The position numbers were made by a program, and so were the translations under genes. Shown one piece after another: positions 15,391 through 23,921 of a stretch of DNA of 64,000 nt; positions within the stretch are counted from its first letter, which is position 1, and the number at the start of each line of letters is the position of its first letter. The notes under the pieces are model-generated. The model searched no databases and was not told the origin of the DNA. It worked only from the letters and a program-made list of their open reading frames with translations. This DNA is from Whitmania pigra (lineage: Eukaryota; Annelida; Clitellata; Hirudinida; Haemopidae), in NCBI GenBank assembly GCA_021613335.1, contig JAJTWR010000431.1, positions 2,418,001 through 2,482,000 of the forward strand, in the 5' to 3' direction.

Positions 15391-17044
15391 TCAATCTTCG
15401 TCGACGCGAGGCTCTGGTGCAGCTTCGCGGATGTCGGTGATGCGCCCCTGGAGCCGGGAGAGCACGAGGCGCACCGCCGGGTGGGTCTTTGCGCGCTCTT
15501 CCCGGGCGTTCTTGCGCGAGGAGGCGCTATCGCGGTCGCGTTCGGCGGCGGAGAGTGGAAGGCCCTCGTGGGCGGCGGAGCTCGGGTCCACGGTGAGTTT
15601 CGCCGGAGCACCGAGCGACTTCGACAGGAGCTCAGTGAGCGCTGGGGCTCGGGCGGTGACTCGCTCCCGCGCCAGCGGGAATTCCGGCGAAAACGCGAGT
15701 GTCAACGTGCCGTCGGCAAAGCTGCGCACCCGGGCGTAGGAGAGCGGTGGAAGGAGGTCTGGGTGGGCGCCGCTCGTCGCCGTCACAAGCATCGAGAGCG
15801 CCTCGGCGCCGGAGATAGTGGCGCGCTTTTCGGAGCTTTGTGGTTTAGGCGGAGGTGGGGCGGCGAAACGTACCCGGAGCGGGGCGACCTCCCGGCACCC
15901 CGGCAACCTCGCCGACTCCAAGTTTCTCCACCCGAGCGAGCAACTCCGGGATGCTCGCCCCCGGAGCCAAATACATCGCTTTGAGCGCCGCCATCTCGAA
16001 GGCGATTTTGGGCTGCGTCGCGCGCCCGACCTCGGCGATGGCCGCGTGGATGATGTCGAAGGCGCGGGCGATGCTGGCCGGCTCCGCGTTGCTCGCGAGC
16101 GCCGCGACGACGGTGCGCTCTTCGGGCGGCAGCTCCGGCGGCGGCTCTCCGACGACGCGGGCCACGAACACGTCGCGCAGGCGCTTCGCGACATCGCTCG
16201 TCGCCAACTTGAGGTCGACGCCCCGGCTCCACAAGCTCTCCGCGGCTTTGAGGAGCGCCGCGCCGTCGTGGCCCAAAATGGCAGTAGCGATGGCGTGGAC
16301 GGTGGTGCGATCTATCGCACCGAGTGCAAGGGCAACATCGGCGTCGCTCGGCTCCGCGCCGTAGGCGGCGATGACTTGGTCGAGCAGCGAGAGAGCGTCG
16401 CGCATGCCGCCTTCTGCTTGGCCCGATATGAGCTCGAGGCTCGCATCGCTTACGGTCAGCTTCTCGGCGACGCACACTTCGCGCAGGCGTTTGCGCATGG
16501 CCTCGTTGGTGATGTGCCGGAACACGAGGTGCTGGCAGCGGGAGAGGATGGTGTCCGGGAGCTTGTGCGCCTCGGTCGTGGCGAAGATGAACTTCACGTG
16601 CGGCGGCGGCTCCTCCAGCGTTTTCAAGAGCCCGTTGAAGGCCTGAGGAGAGAGCATGTGCACTTCGTCGATGATGTAGATTTTGAAGCGGTCTCGCTGC
16701 GGGCGGTACATCGAGCTTTCACGCAGCGCGCGCACATTGTCGATACCGGTATTCGAGGCGCCGTCGATTTCCTGCACGTCGGTGGAGATGCCCTCGCGAA
16801 TCTCCTCGCAGGAAGCGCACTTTCCGCAGGGCGTCGCGGTAGGGCCCTTTTCGCAATTGAGCGCCTGCGCGAGGAGCCGCGCGGCGGTGGTCTTTCCAAC
16901 CCCACGCGGGCCGGAGAACAGAAACGCGTGGACGATGCGGTCCAGGGCGATGGCGTTCGAAATCGTGCGCACCACATGGGCTTGGCCGGTCATCTCGGCG
17001 AAGGACTGCGGGCGGTACTTGCGGGCGAGGGCGAGGTAGCTCAC
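15391..17044 (-). CDS. dnaX: DNA polymerase III subunit gamma/tau, with a frame change before the tau domain
   Basis: The gene starts at GTG 17044 (MSYLALARKYRPQSFAEMTG). It has Walker A GPRGVGKTT, a zinc module with four Cys (NCEKG, CGKCASC), the Walker B region YIIDEVHML and the sensor FATTEAHKLPDTILSRC. In this frame it stops at 15845 after 399 residues, about the length of a gamma form. The +1 frame continues without a break from this region through a Pro-rich linker (AAPPPPKP) into a 150-residue tau-type C-terminal domain (ADGTLTLAFSPEFPL) that ends at 15391. The shift must occur between about 15848 and 15901; G-runs at 15898-15901 and 15891-15893 are candidates. It may be an indel error, a natural frameshift or programmed recoding, but there is no A-rich slippery site like that of E. 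coli dnaX. Confidence 0.9.
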
Positions 17045-17083
17045 GCCGGGTTCATACTGGGTTTCGCAGTCGTCTGTCGATGC

Positions 17084-17983
17084 TCAGGACTGCCCGGTGT
17101 GCATCCCTTGGGGACACACCTCGCGAAGGCGGCAGGCCGCGCAGTGTGATGCACGGAGCTGGCTCGGGCAGGCGCCGCTCATGCCGTGGTGGCAGAGCGC
17201 GAAGTCGTATTTCACTGGGTCTGCCGGGTCGATGCGGCGCAGGCTCTCGGTCACTTCGAGCGCCGTTTGAAAGTCGTCGGCGCGGCGCTTCGTGAAGCCC
17301 AGCGCCCTCGACACCCGGGCCACGTGCACATCGAGCGGTATCACAAGCGAAGCAGGAGAGACCCGCCGCCAGAGGCCGAAATCGATGCCGTCGGGGCCAC
17401 GGACCATCCAGCGCAGGAAAAGGTTCATGCGCTTGGCGGCGCCGCTTGGGTGAAGCGGCAGAAGGAACCCGAGGGCGCGCGGCGGGCCCAAGGCAGCGCG
17501 GATGTCCTTCGACGGCGCCGCGGCGATGATTGCGCGAGCCAAGTCGTTCTGCGGGTGCTCGCGCCCGCGCAGGAACACCTCTTCCAAGGTGCCGTGGCGA
17601 GCGAGCAGGGCGCCAGCGCCGTAGAGAAGGGTGGCGAGGTCGGCGCCGTTGTTGAAGCGGTACACGAAATCGCCAAGGCGCTCTTGGGCTTCGCGGCGTC
17701 GAAATGTGGTGAGGGCCTCTGCTGGCCTTGGGCCCAAGCGGGCGAGGAGGTGGTCGATGCGTTTGCCAAAAAAATCTGCTCGTCCGTACGCGAGCGCCGA
17801 CGACAACAGCGCCACCAACTCCACATCTTGCGGTTCGCGGTACCGGTGCGGGAAGGCGACCGGATCGACCGCCCGGCGATGGGCCGAGGCCGCGCACAAC
17901 GCCTCCAACCGCTCGCGCAAAAGTTCGTGGCGCGCAATCGCGGAGGCGCGCTTTTCGAAGCTTTCTGTAGGCTCGCTTCGCAT
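17084..17983 (-). CDS. TIGR02757 (DUF2400) family protein with a C-terminal cysteine cluster
   Basis: 299 residues if started at ATG 17983 (MRSEPTESFEKRAS). ATGs at 18019 and 18064 would extend it by 12 or 27 residues, but family homology seems to begin around the chosen start. Recognisable segments are PVAFPHRYREPQDVELVALLSSALAYGR, MNLFLRWMVRGPDGIDFGLW and PLDVHVARVSRALGF. Near the end is a Cys cluster (GAC, then SHCAAC, then EVC) spaced much like the iron-sulfur loop of endonuclease III relatives. The function is unknown; the HhH-like core and cysteines suggest a DNA-related role, but that is inference. It is 39 nt upstream of dnaX on the same strand. Confidence 0.85.
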   Translation of the reverse strand: MRSEPTESFEKRASAIARHELLRERLEALCAASAHRRAVDPVAFPHRYREPQDVELVALLSSALAYGRADFFGKRIDHLLARLGPRPAEALTTFRRREAQERLGDFVYRFNNGADLATLLYGAGALLARHGTLEEVFLRGREHPQNDLARAIIAAAPSKDIRAALGPPRALGFLLPLHPSGAAKRMNLFLRWMVRGPDGIDFGLWRRVSPASLVIPLDVHVARVSRALGFTKRRADDFQTALEVTESLRRIDPADPVKYDFALCHHGMSGACPSQLRASHCAACRLREVCPQGMHTGQS

Positions 17984-18140
17984 ATCTCGGTGAGGCCGAC
18001 GCGGGTTGAGGGCATTCATTTTCTTCAAGAAATTTTCGCGGAGAATCGGCAAGTCCGCTCGCATTGAAAGCGCAGCGAAGAGCCGGACAATTTAAATATT
18101 ATACCTCTGCCGCTCCTTTCGTTACAGTTGGAAGCTACGG

Positions 18141-20000
18141 ATGGCGACGAACTCCTCCGATCCGATTGTTGGGTCAATAATCGGGTCGTTCAAGATTGTG
18201 AAGATACTTGGACGAGGAGGGATGGGGACCGTCTATCTCGGGGAACATACAGTCATCGGCAGCAAGGTTGCGATTAAGATTTTGCTCGATCGCCTAGCGG
18301 CCGAAGAGAGTTTGGTCGCGCGATTTTACGCCGAAGCACGCGCAGTGAATCTCATCGGCCACGAGAATATCGTGAACGTGTTCGACATGAACATGGTTCC
18401 GCCGCGCCGCTACTACCTAGTGATGGAGTACCTGGAGGGCAAGCAGCTCAACGCACTCCTCACCGAACCGGTGCAGGTTTCGGTCGCGCTGCCGATTCTC
18501 ATTCAAGTGTGCGACGCGCTCCAGGCGGCGCACGACGCGGGCGTTGTCCACCGCGACTTGAAGCCCGAGAATATTTTTCTCATCGACCGGCAGAAGTCGA
18601 AGAACTTCGTGAAGGTGCTCGACTTCGGACTCGCGAAGCTCCTCGACAACCGGCGCGTCAACTCTACCGACACTGCCGCCGGGCTCATCGTCGGCACGCC
18701 GGAGTTCATGTCGCCGGAGCAGACCAACTCTGAGCCCGTCGATGGCCGCTCCGACATCTACTCGCTCGGCTGCATCGCGTGGCTCATGCTCGTGGGTCGC
18801 CTCCCGTATGCGGAGCGCGGCCTTGCAGACCTGCTCGTGGCCCACCGCACGGTGATGCCGCCGGAGCCGATGAAGCTGAACCGACAGATTCCCCCAGCGG
18901 TGAACGATGCGGTGATGGTCGCCATTCAAAAAGACCCGGCGCGGCGCTTCCAAACGGCGCGCGAATTCGGTGCCGCGCTGCAGGCGGCTTACGAGGGCAG
19001 CGTCACCCCGCGCCCCTTGGCTTTGCAGACCGCAAAGCCCACCGGTAACTCGGCCCTGATCGCCGCAGAAATCTCCATCGCCGAGCGCAATCGCTCGCCG
19101 GAGAAGCGCTTTGCCTCGCGCTTCGCCGCGCACATCACCGGCCTCGACGGCACCGACTACGGCACGCTTCACTGCCTCGACATCTCGCGCGGCGGCATGT
19201 TCCTCTCCTCCATTGGACCTGTGCCGGAGATTTTTTCACGGGTGAAGATTACGGTGTCGTTGCCGAAGAACTTGGGCGGAAGCTTCGTGCTGCTCGGCGA
19301 GGTGGTCCGCTACGTGCCGGCGGATCAAGCCGAGGTGTGGAAGATGAGCGCCGGATTCGGAGTGCGCTTCGTGGAGCTGACGCCAGAGCTGCGCGACCGC
19401 TTGGCGACGCTCATCCGCGGCCTGCCGCCCGCCACCGAGACTCCGCCACCGACGATGCGCGATTCGCAAGTCGAGCGTGGCCTTGGCAAATGGCGCGACT
19501 TGATGAACGGCGACCACTACATGGTGCTCGGCCTCTCGTCGGATGCGGACATCTCCGATGTGCAGGAGCGCGCCATCGCCGCTCGCGAGGAGCTGGCGAT
19601 TTTGCGCGAGGGCGCAGACGACGAACAATTGGCGCAAATTGATGCCGCCCTCGCTAGGGTGGATCTCGCCGTTGAACAGCTCACCGATCCAATGAGCCGT
19701 GCCCGTTACGACGCACAACGCGGAAACTTCCGCGGCGTTGCGAAATGCATCGTGGTGGGCTTGGGCCCGCTCGACATCGAAGGCTTGCGACAAGAATATC
19801 TCACGAACCACCCCAACTCCGCTGGAGCCGCCCACGGGAAATTCCTTGCGGCGAAAGGCTTCGAAGCGCAGGGGCGGCGCGATGAGGCCCGCGACGCCTG
19901 TGAAGCGGCGCTGCGCTTAGATCCGCTGAACCTCCAACTGCACCGCCACCTCGCGGCGTTGAGAGACGAAGGGGAACTCGTCATTCACAACGAAATATGA
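18141..20000 (+). CDS. Ser/Thr protein kinase fused to PilZ, J-like and TPR segments
   Basis: 619 residues from ATG 18141, with GGAAG 6 nt upstream. The kinase domain (about 17-285) is complete: Gly loop GRGGMG (24-29), Lys46, HRDLKPEN (137-144), DFG (161-163) and GTPEFMSPE. A PilZ domain (about 320-425) carries both c-di-GMP-binding motifs, RFASR (R323, R327) and DISRGG (D347, S349, G352). Residues about 455-530 resemble a J-domain (HYMVLGLSSDADISD, LTDPMSRARYDAQRG) but lack the HPD tripeptide, so DnaK activation is unlikely. A TPR-like pair ends the protein. There is no membrane span, so it is cytoplasmic. Inference: kinase activity is tuned by c-di-GMP. It is coupled to the protease gene by an ATGA overlap. 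Confidence 0.93.
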   Translation: MATNSSDPIVGSIIGSFKIVKILGRGGMGTVYLGEHTVIGSKVAIKILLDRLAAEESLVARFYAEARAVNLIGHENIVNVFDMNMVPPRRYYLVMEYLEGKQLNALLTEPVQVSVALPILIQVCDALQAAHDAGVVHRDLKPENIFLIDRQKSKNFVKVLDFGLAKLLDNRRVNSTDTAAGLIVGTPEFMSPEQTNSEPVDGRSDIYSLGCIAWLMLVGRLPYAERGLADLLVAHRTVMPPEPMKLNRQIPPAVNDAVMVAIQKDPARRFQTAREFGAALQAAYEGSVTPRPLALQTAKPTGNSALIAAEISIAERNRSPEKRFASRFAAHITGLDGTDYGTLHCLDISRGGMFLSSIGPVPEIFSRVKITVSLPKNLGGSFVLLGEVVRYVPADQAEVWKMSAGFGVRFVELTPELRDRLATLIRGLPPATETPPPTMRDSQVERGLGKWRDLMNGDHYMVLGLSSDADISDVQERAIAAREELAILREGADDEQLAQIDAALARVDLAVEQLTDPMSRARYDAQRGNFRGVAKCIVVGLGPLDIEGLRQEYLTNHPNSAGAAHGKFLAAKGFEAQGRRDEARDACEAALRLDPLNLQLHRHLAALRDEGELVIHNEI

Positions 20001-20674
20001 GTGCCCGCGCACCGCTCGCCGCCTGGGCACTGGCCATGGCCGCGACGGCTGTTGGCTTTGCCTATTCGCCCATCGCCGGAAAAGCCTGTGCGACCGTGGC
20101 ATTCATCCTGATTCCAAGCCTGGTTTCCGGCTCCCTCGGCTTCGAGAACCGCCTCGCGGGGCTGCGCCTTGGCCTCGCGGTTAGCCTCATCATCTTGCCG
20201 ATATACGTGGCCGGGTGGATTGCCTGGGTGGCCTTCTTTCCGTGGGTCGTCGCGCACGCGCCGTTCACCGTGCCGGAGGCCTGGCGCACCATCCAGCCGG
20301 TGTTCGCGCTTCGCCTGCCGCCGAACTTCGCGCTCTTCGCCTTGGACACTTTTCTCGTCGTGGCGCTCCCAGAGGAGCTCTTCTACCGCGGCTACCTGCA
20401 GACCAAGCTCCGCGAAGCCTGGCCGCGCGGGCGCATGTTTTTGGGTGCGCGCCTCGGCGCGGCGTTCTGGGTGACGGCAGTCCTCTTCGCGCTGGGCCAC
20501 TTGGTACAGCTCCAGCCCTGGCGGCTCGGGGTGTTTTTTCCGGCGCTGGTCTTCGGGTGGATGCGCGAGCGCACCAACTCCCTCACTGGCGCCATGCTCT
20601 TTCATGGGCTTGCGAACGTCACCGCCGCAATCCTGCAAGCGAGCACCTTCGGGCAGCTCACCGGGTCGCCGTAG
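19997..20674 (+). CDS. CAAX/CPBP-type intramembrane metalloprotease
   Basis: 225 residues from ATG 19997, overlapping the kinase stop by 4 nt. There are about six hydrophobic spans. The three ABI/CPBP motifs are present: PEELFYRGY (EExxxR), FALGHL (conserved His) and MLFHGLANV (second His). The family includes myxosortases, which process MYXO-CTERM-type surface proteins, as well as immunity-type proteases. No protein with such a sorting tail was seen in the window, so the substrate is open. Coupling to the PilZ kinase suggests both act in one envelope-related pathway. Confidence 0.85.
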   Translation: MSARAPLAAWALAMAATAVGFAYSPIAGKACATVAFILIPSLVSGSLGFENRLAGLRLGLAVSLIILPIYVAGWIAWVAFFPWVVAHAPFTVPEAWRTIQPVFALRLPPNFALFALDTFLVVALPEELFYRGYLQTKLREAWPRGRMFLGARLGAAFWVTAVLFALGHLVQLQPWRLGVFFPALVFGWMRERTNSLTGAMLFHGLANVTAAILQASTFGQLTGSP

Positions 20675-20805
20675 GTACTGGTGAGTCTCGCGCACTCGCG
20701 CTTCGCGTTGACCTGTGCGTCACTTTTCGGCTAAGGGGGTGCTCGACGCCTGCACCCCTCCGTGGGCATCGATGATTCCCCTATGGAGCGGGATGGAAGA
20801 AAAGC

Positions 20806-21072
20806 ATGAGCGAAGTGAGCGAGAAGCAAGAGATTGTTGCGAAGTACCGAACCCACGAGAGCGATACCGGCAGCCCTGCAGTGCAGGTAGCGCTGCTCAC
20901 GAGTCGCATCGGGCAGCTCACGGAGCACTTCAAGGGTCACCCCAAAGACCTCCATAGCCGCAGAGGTCTACTCAAGCTCGTCTCTCAGCGCCGACGCCTC
21001 TTGGATTACCTGAAGAGCAAGGACACGGCCCGGTACCGTAAGCTCATTGAAGCGCTCGGTATCCGTAAGTGA
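20806..21072 (+). CDS. rpsO: 30S ribosomal protein S15
   Basis: 88 residues from ATG 20806, the usual length. Characteristic segments are [39 protein letters not shown] and the C-terminus [10 protein letters not shown]15 binds 16S rRNA early in 30S assembly. It is followed by pnp after 149 nt, the widespread rpsO-pnp pair. A small hairpin (GGGCG 21078-21082 with CGCCC 21089-21093) lies just after the stop and could be an RNA-processing or attenuation site; it has no clear adjacent U-tract. Confidence 0.98.
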   Translation: MSEVSEKQEIVAKYRTHESDTGSPAVQVALLTSRIGQLTEHFKGHPKDLHSRRGLLKLVSQRRRLLDYLKSKDTARYRKLIEALGIRK

Positions 21073-21221
21073 CATTGGGGCGAATTTCCGCCCGCGAGCA
21101 TCATGTTTTTGGGGCGTTTTCTGCGGCGCGGCACGTGCCTGCTGCAGAGGACTAGCCTCACTTTGAATTTTCCAAACGAATTTCCCAAACGACCAAAGAA
21201 AGAGAAAGAGAGCAGAAGACA

Positions 21222-23345
21222 ATGCCAGTACTCAAAAAGAGCGTGAAGATAGGTGCATCCGAGTTGACGATTGAAACCGGCCGGATGGCCAAGCAAGCCG
21301 ACGGTTCCGCAGTCCTTCGCTACGGCGATACGATGGTGCTCGCGACGGCCGTCAGTGCCCGCGACCGCAAAGACGTCGACTTCCTCCCGCTCACTGTTGA
21401 ATACAAAGAAAACCTTTACGCCGCAGGCCGCATCCCCGGTGGGTACTTCCGCCGCGAGGGCAAGCTCTCCGAGAAGGAGACCCTGACGAGCCGCCTCATC
21501 GACCGGAGCTGTCGCCCGCTGTTCCCGGAGGGCTACGCCTACGAGACGCAGGTGATGGTGAGTGTCATCTCCGCCGATCCGGACAACGACCCGGACGTGC
21601 TCGCGCTCTGCGCGGCGAGCAGCGCGCTGTGGGTGTCGGACCTCCCGTTCAACGGGCCGATAGCCGGAGTGCGCGTCGGCCGCCTCGACGGGAAGCTCGT
21701 CGCGAACCCGACCCGCAAGGAACGCCTCACCTGCGACATCGACCTCGTGGTCGCCTGCTCGAAGGAAGCGATTGTGATGGTGGAAGGCGGCGCCAACGAA
21801 ATCTCCGAGAAAGAGATGGTGGACGCGCTCGAATTCGCGCACCAGACCTGCCGCACCATCATCGCCGCCCAGGAAGAGCTCCGCGCGGAAGTGCGCGCTC
21901 AGGTGCGCGAGTACGAGAAGGCGCCGCAGCTCGACCCGTCGTTCAAGAAGAAGGTGAACGCGCTCGCGCACGACGGCATCAAGGCTGGCTACGCCATCGC
22001 CGACAAGGGCAAGCGCGCGACAGCGCTGCGGGCGAACAAGAAGGCGGTTGTCGCGAAGCTCACCCAAGAGCTCGGCGACGGCTTTGCGGCAGTGGAGAAG
22101 TCCATCGGACCCATCTACGAAGAGCTCAAGTATGAGTACATGCGTGAACTCGTCTGCAATGGCGGCCGCATCGGTGGCCGTGCCCACGACGAAGTGCGCG
22201 CTATCGACATCGAGGTGGGCGTGCTCCCGCGCACCCACGGTTCGGCGATCTTCCAGCGCGGCGAAACCCAAGCGCTCGCGGTGACCACCCTCGGCACCTC
22301 CGAAGACGAGCAGCGCCTCGAACTCCTCACCGGCGAGGAGAACCGCCGCTTCATGCTCCACTACAACTTCCCGCCGTTCTCGGTGAACGAAGTGAAGCCG
22401 CTGCGTGGACCCGGACGCCGCGAAATCGGCCACGGCGCTCTCGCCGAGCGCGCGCTGCGCAACCTCATCCCGCCGAAAGAGCAGTTCGGATACACGGTGC
22501 GGATTGTCTCCGACATCTTGGAGTCGAACGGCAGCTCGTCGATGGCCACTGTCTGCGGCGGAACGCTCTCGCTCATGGACGCGGGCGTACCCATCCAATC
22601 GCCAGTCGCCGGTATTGCCATGGGGCTCGTGAAAGAGGGCGATAAAGTCGCCATTCTGAGCGACATCCTCGGCGACGAAGACCACTTGGGCGACATGGAC
22701 TTCAAGGTGTGCGGCACCGCGAAGGGCATCACCGCCGTGCAGATGGACATCAAGATCACCAGCATCACCACCGCCATCATGCTGAAGGCGATGGAGCAGG
22801 CGCGCCGCGGCCGTCTGCACATCCTGGAGAAGATGAAAGAGGCGCTGCCCGAGGCCCGCAAAGAAATCAGCATGTACGCGCCGCGCATCACCACCATTCA
22901 GATTCGCACCGAGCAGATTAAGAACGTCATCGGCCCGGGCGGAAAGGTGATTAAGGACATCGTCGCGCGCACCGGCTGCAGCGTGAATGTCGACGACACC
23001 GGCCGGGTGGACATCGCGTCTGCCGACGCGGCCGCCGTGAAGCAGGCGGTAGCGATGATTCAGGCGCTCACCCGCGAGGCAGAGGTCAACAAGACCTACC
23101 TCGGCACGGTGCGACGCATCGTCGAGTTCGGCGCCTTCGTGGAAATTTTCCCCGGCACCGACGGCCTCATCCACATCTCGGAGCTCTCCGACAAGCGGGT
23201 GAAGACGGTGAACGAAGTTGTGAAAGAGGGCGACGAGGTGATGGTGAAAGTCATCTCCATCGACTCCGCTGGGAAGATTCGTCTTTCCCGCAAGGCTGCC
23301 CTCGCCGACCGCGCCGCCGCTGGCGAAGAAGTTGCCGGAAGCTGA
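21222..23345 (+). CDS. pnp: polyribonucleotide nucleotidyltransferase (PNPase)
   Basis: 707 residues from ATG 21222, preceded by a purine-rich leader. It has two RNase PH core domains (residues about 10-230 and 310-545) with family segments such as [29 protein letters not shown] and [17 protein letters not shown] domain with the GPGG loop (about 555-615) and an S1 domain (about 622-692, [20 protein letters not shown]) follow. It degrades RNA phosphorolytically 3' to 5' in the cytoplasm. It is full length with no visible damage. Confidence 0.98.
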   Translation: MPVLKKSVKIGASELTIETGRMAKQADGSAVLRYGDTMVLATAVSARDRKDVDFLPLTVEYKENLYAAGRIPGGYFRREGKLSEKETLTSRLIDRSCRPLFPEGYAYETQVMVSVISADPDNDPDVLALCAASSALWVSDLPFNGPIAGVRVGRLDGKLVANPTRKERLTCDIDLVVACSKEAIVMVEGGANEISEKEMVDALEFAHQTCRTIIAAQEELRAEVRAQVREYEKAPQLDPSFKKKVNALAHDGIKAGYAIADKGKRATALRANKKAVVAKLTQELGDGFAAVEKSIGPIYEELKYEYMRELVCNGGRIGGRAHDEVRAIDIEVGVLPRTHGSAIFQRGETQALAVTTLGTSEDEQRLELLTGEENRRFMLHYNFPPFSVNEVKPLRGPGRREIGHGALAERALRNLIPPKEQFGYTVRIVSDILESNGSSSMATVCGGTLSLMDAGVPIQSPVAGIAMGLVKEGDKVAILSDILGDEDHLGDMDFKVCGTAKGITAVQMDIKITSITTAIMLKAMEQARRGRLHILEKMKEALPEARKEISMYAPRITTIQIRTEQIKNVIGPGGKVIKDIVARTGCSVNVDDTGRVDIASADAAAVKQAVAMIQALTREAEVNKTYLGTVRRIVEFGAFVEIFPGTDGLIHISELSDKRVKTVNEVVKEGDEVMVKVISIDSAGKIRLSRKAALADRAAAGEEVAGS

Positions 23346-23351
23346 CGCAGC

Positions 23352-23888
23352 CTAGACCCGCCGGGCGCGGCTTGTCGCCGCGCTGGTGGTGGGCCTACTG
23401 CTGGGTGGCTTCACGGCTCGGCAATCGCGGCAGGTGCCCAGAAGCTCGTGGACATGGTCCGTGAGCTGGAAGCCAAAGCGGTTTGCCACGTCTTGCTGAA
23501 GCATCTCAATCGCCTCGAATTCAAATTCGATGACGTTGCCACACGAGGTGCAGATGAGGTGATCGTGGTGCCGCCGCTCGAAGGCGCGCTCGTAGCGAGC
23601 GCCATCGCGGGTCGAGACCAGCGTCACTTGTAGGAGCCCTGCCTGTACGAGGAGCGGAAGCACCCGGTACACCGTCGCCGCGTGGACGTTCTTCGCGCCG
23701 ATCTTGCGCAATTCAAGAATCAACTCATCAACCGAGAAATGCCCACGGCGCTGGAGTGCGGCCCGCGCGACGGCATCGCGGGTCGAAGAGGCTTTGAGCC
23801 CTCGCTGTTTCACGAGCGTGTGAAGACGCTGCAACGCACGAGCGATGCCTTCTTCAGTAAGGTCAGGGCCGGTTTTCACCAAACGCAT
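23352..23888 (-). CDS. Fur-family metal- or peroxide-responsive repressor
   Basis: 178 residues from ATG 23888. A winged-helix domain (about 10-95, [43 protein letters not shown]) is followed by the metal-binding dimerisation region with [10 protein letters not shown] and [12 protein letters not shown], giving the two CxxC pairs of a structural zinc site. An extra Ser/Arg-rich tail of about 20 residues is present. The sequence does not tell Fur, PerR and Zur apart. It is 33 nt downstream of the MORN-repeat gene on the same strand and converges with pnp. Confidence 0.88.
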   Translation of the reverse strand: MRLVKTGPDLTEEGIARALQRLHTLVKQRGLKASSTRDAVARAALQRRGHFSVDELILELRKIGAKNVHAATVYRVLPLLVQAGLLQVTLVSTRDGARYERAFERRHHDHLICTSCGNVIEFEFEAIEMLQQDVANRFGFQLTDHVHELLGTCRDCRAVKPPSSRPTTSAATSRARRV

Positions 23889-23921
23889 AGGCTACTAGTA
23901 TGTGGATTGCCTTGCCGGTGG

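Noticed and set aside
15818..17149. 443-codon open frame on the plus strand across dnaX
   Set aside because: Antisense shadow of dnaX with His/Arg/Ala-rich low-information sequence and no start signal.
18050..18064. 15-base identity with 35179-35193 (both start with ATGCGAGCGG on the minus strand)
   Set aside because: About two chance 15-mer matches are expected in a window of this size, and the flanking bases do not match.
21006..23174. 722-codon open frame on the minus strand across pnp
   Set aside because: It mirrors the high-GC third-position pattern of pnp on the other strand, has no homologous motifs, and pnp is unambiguous.
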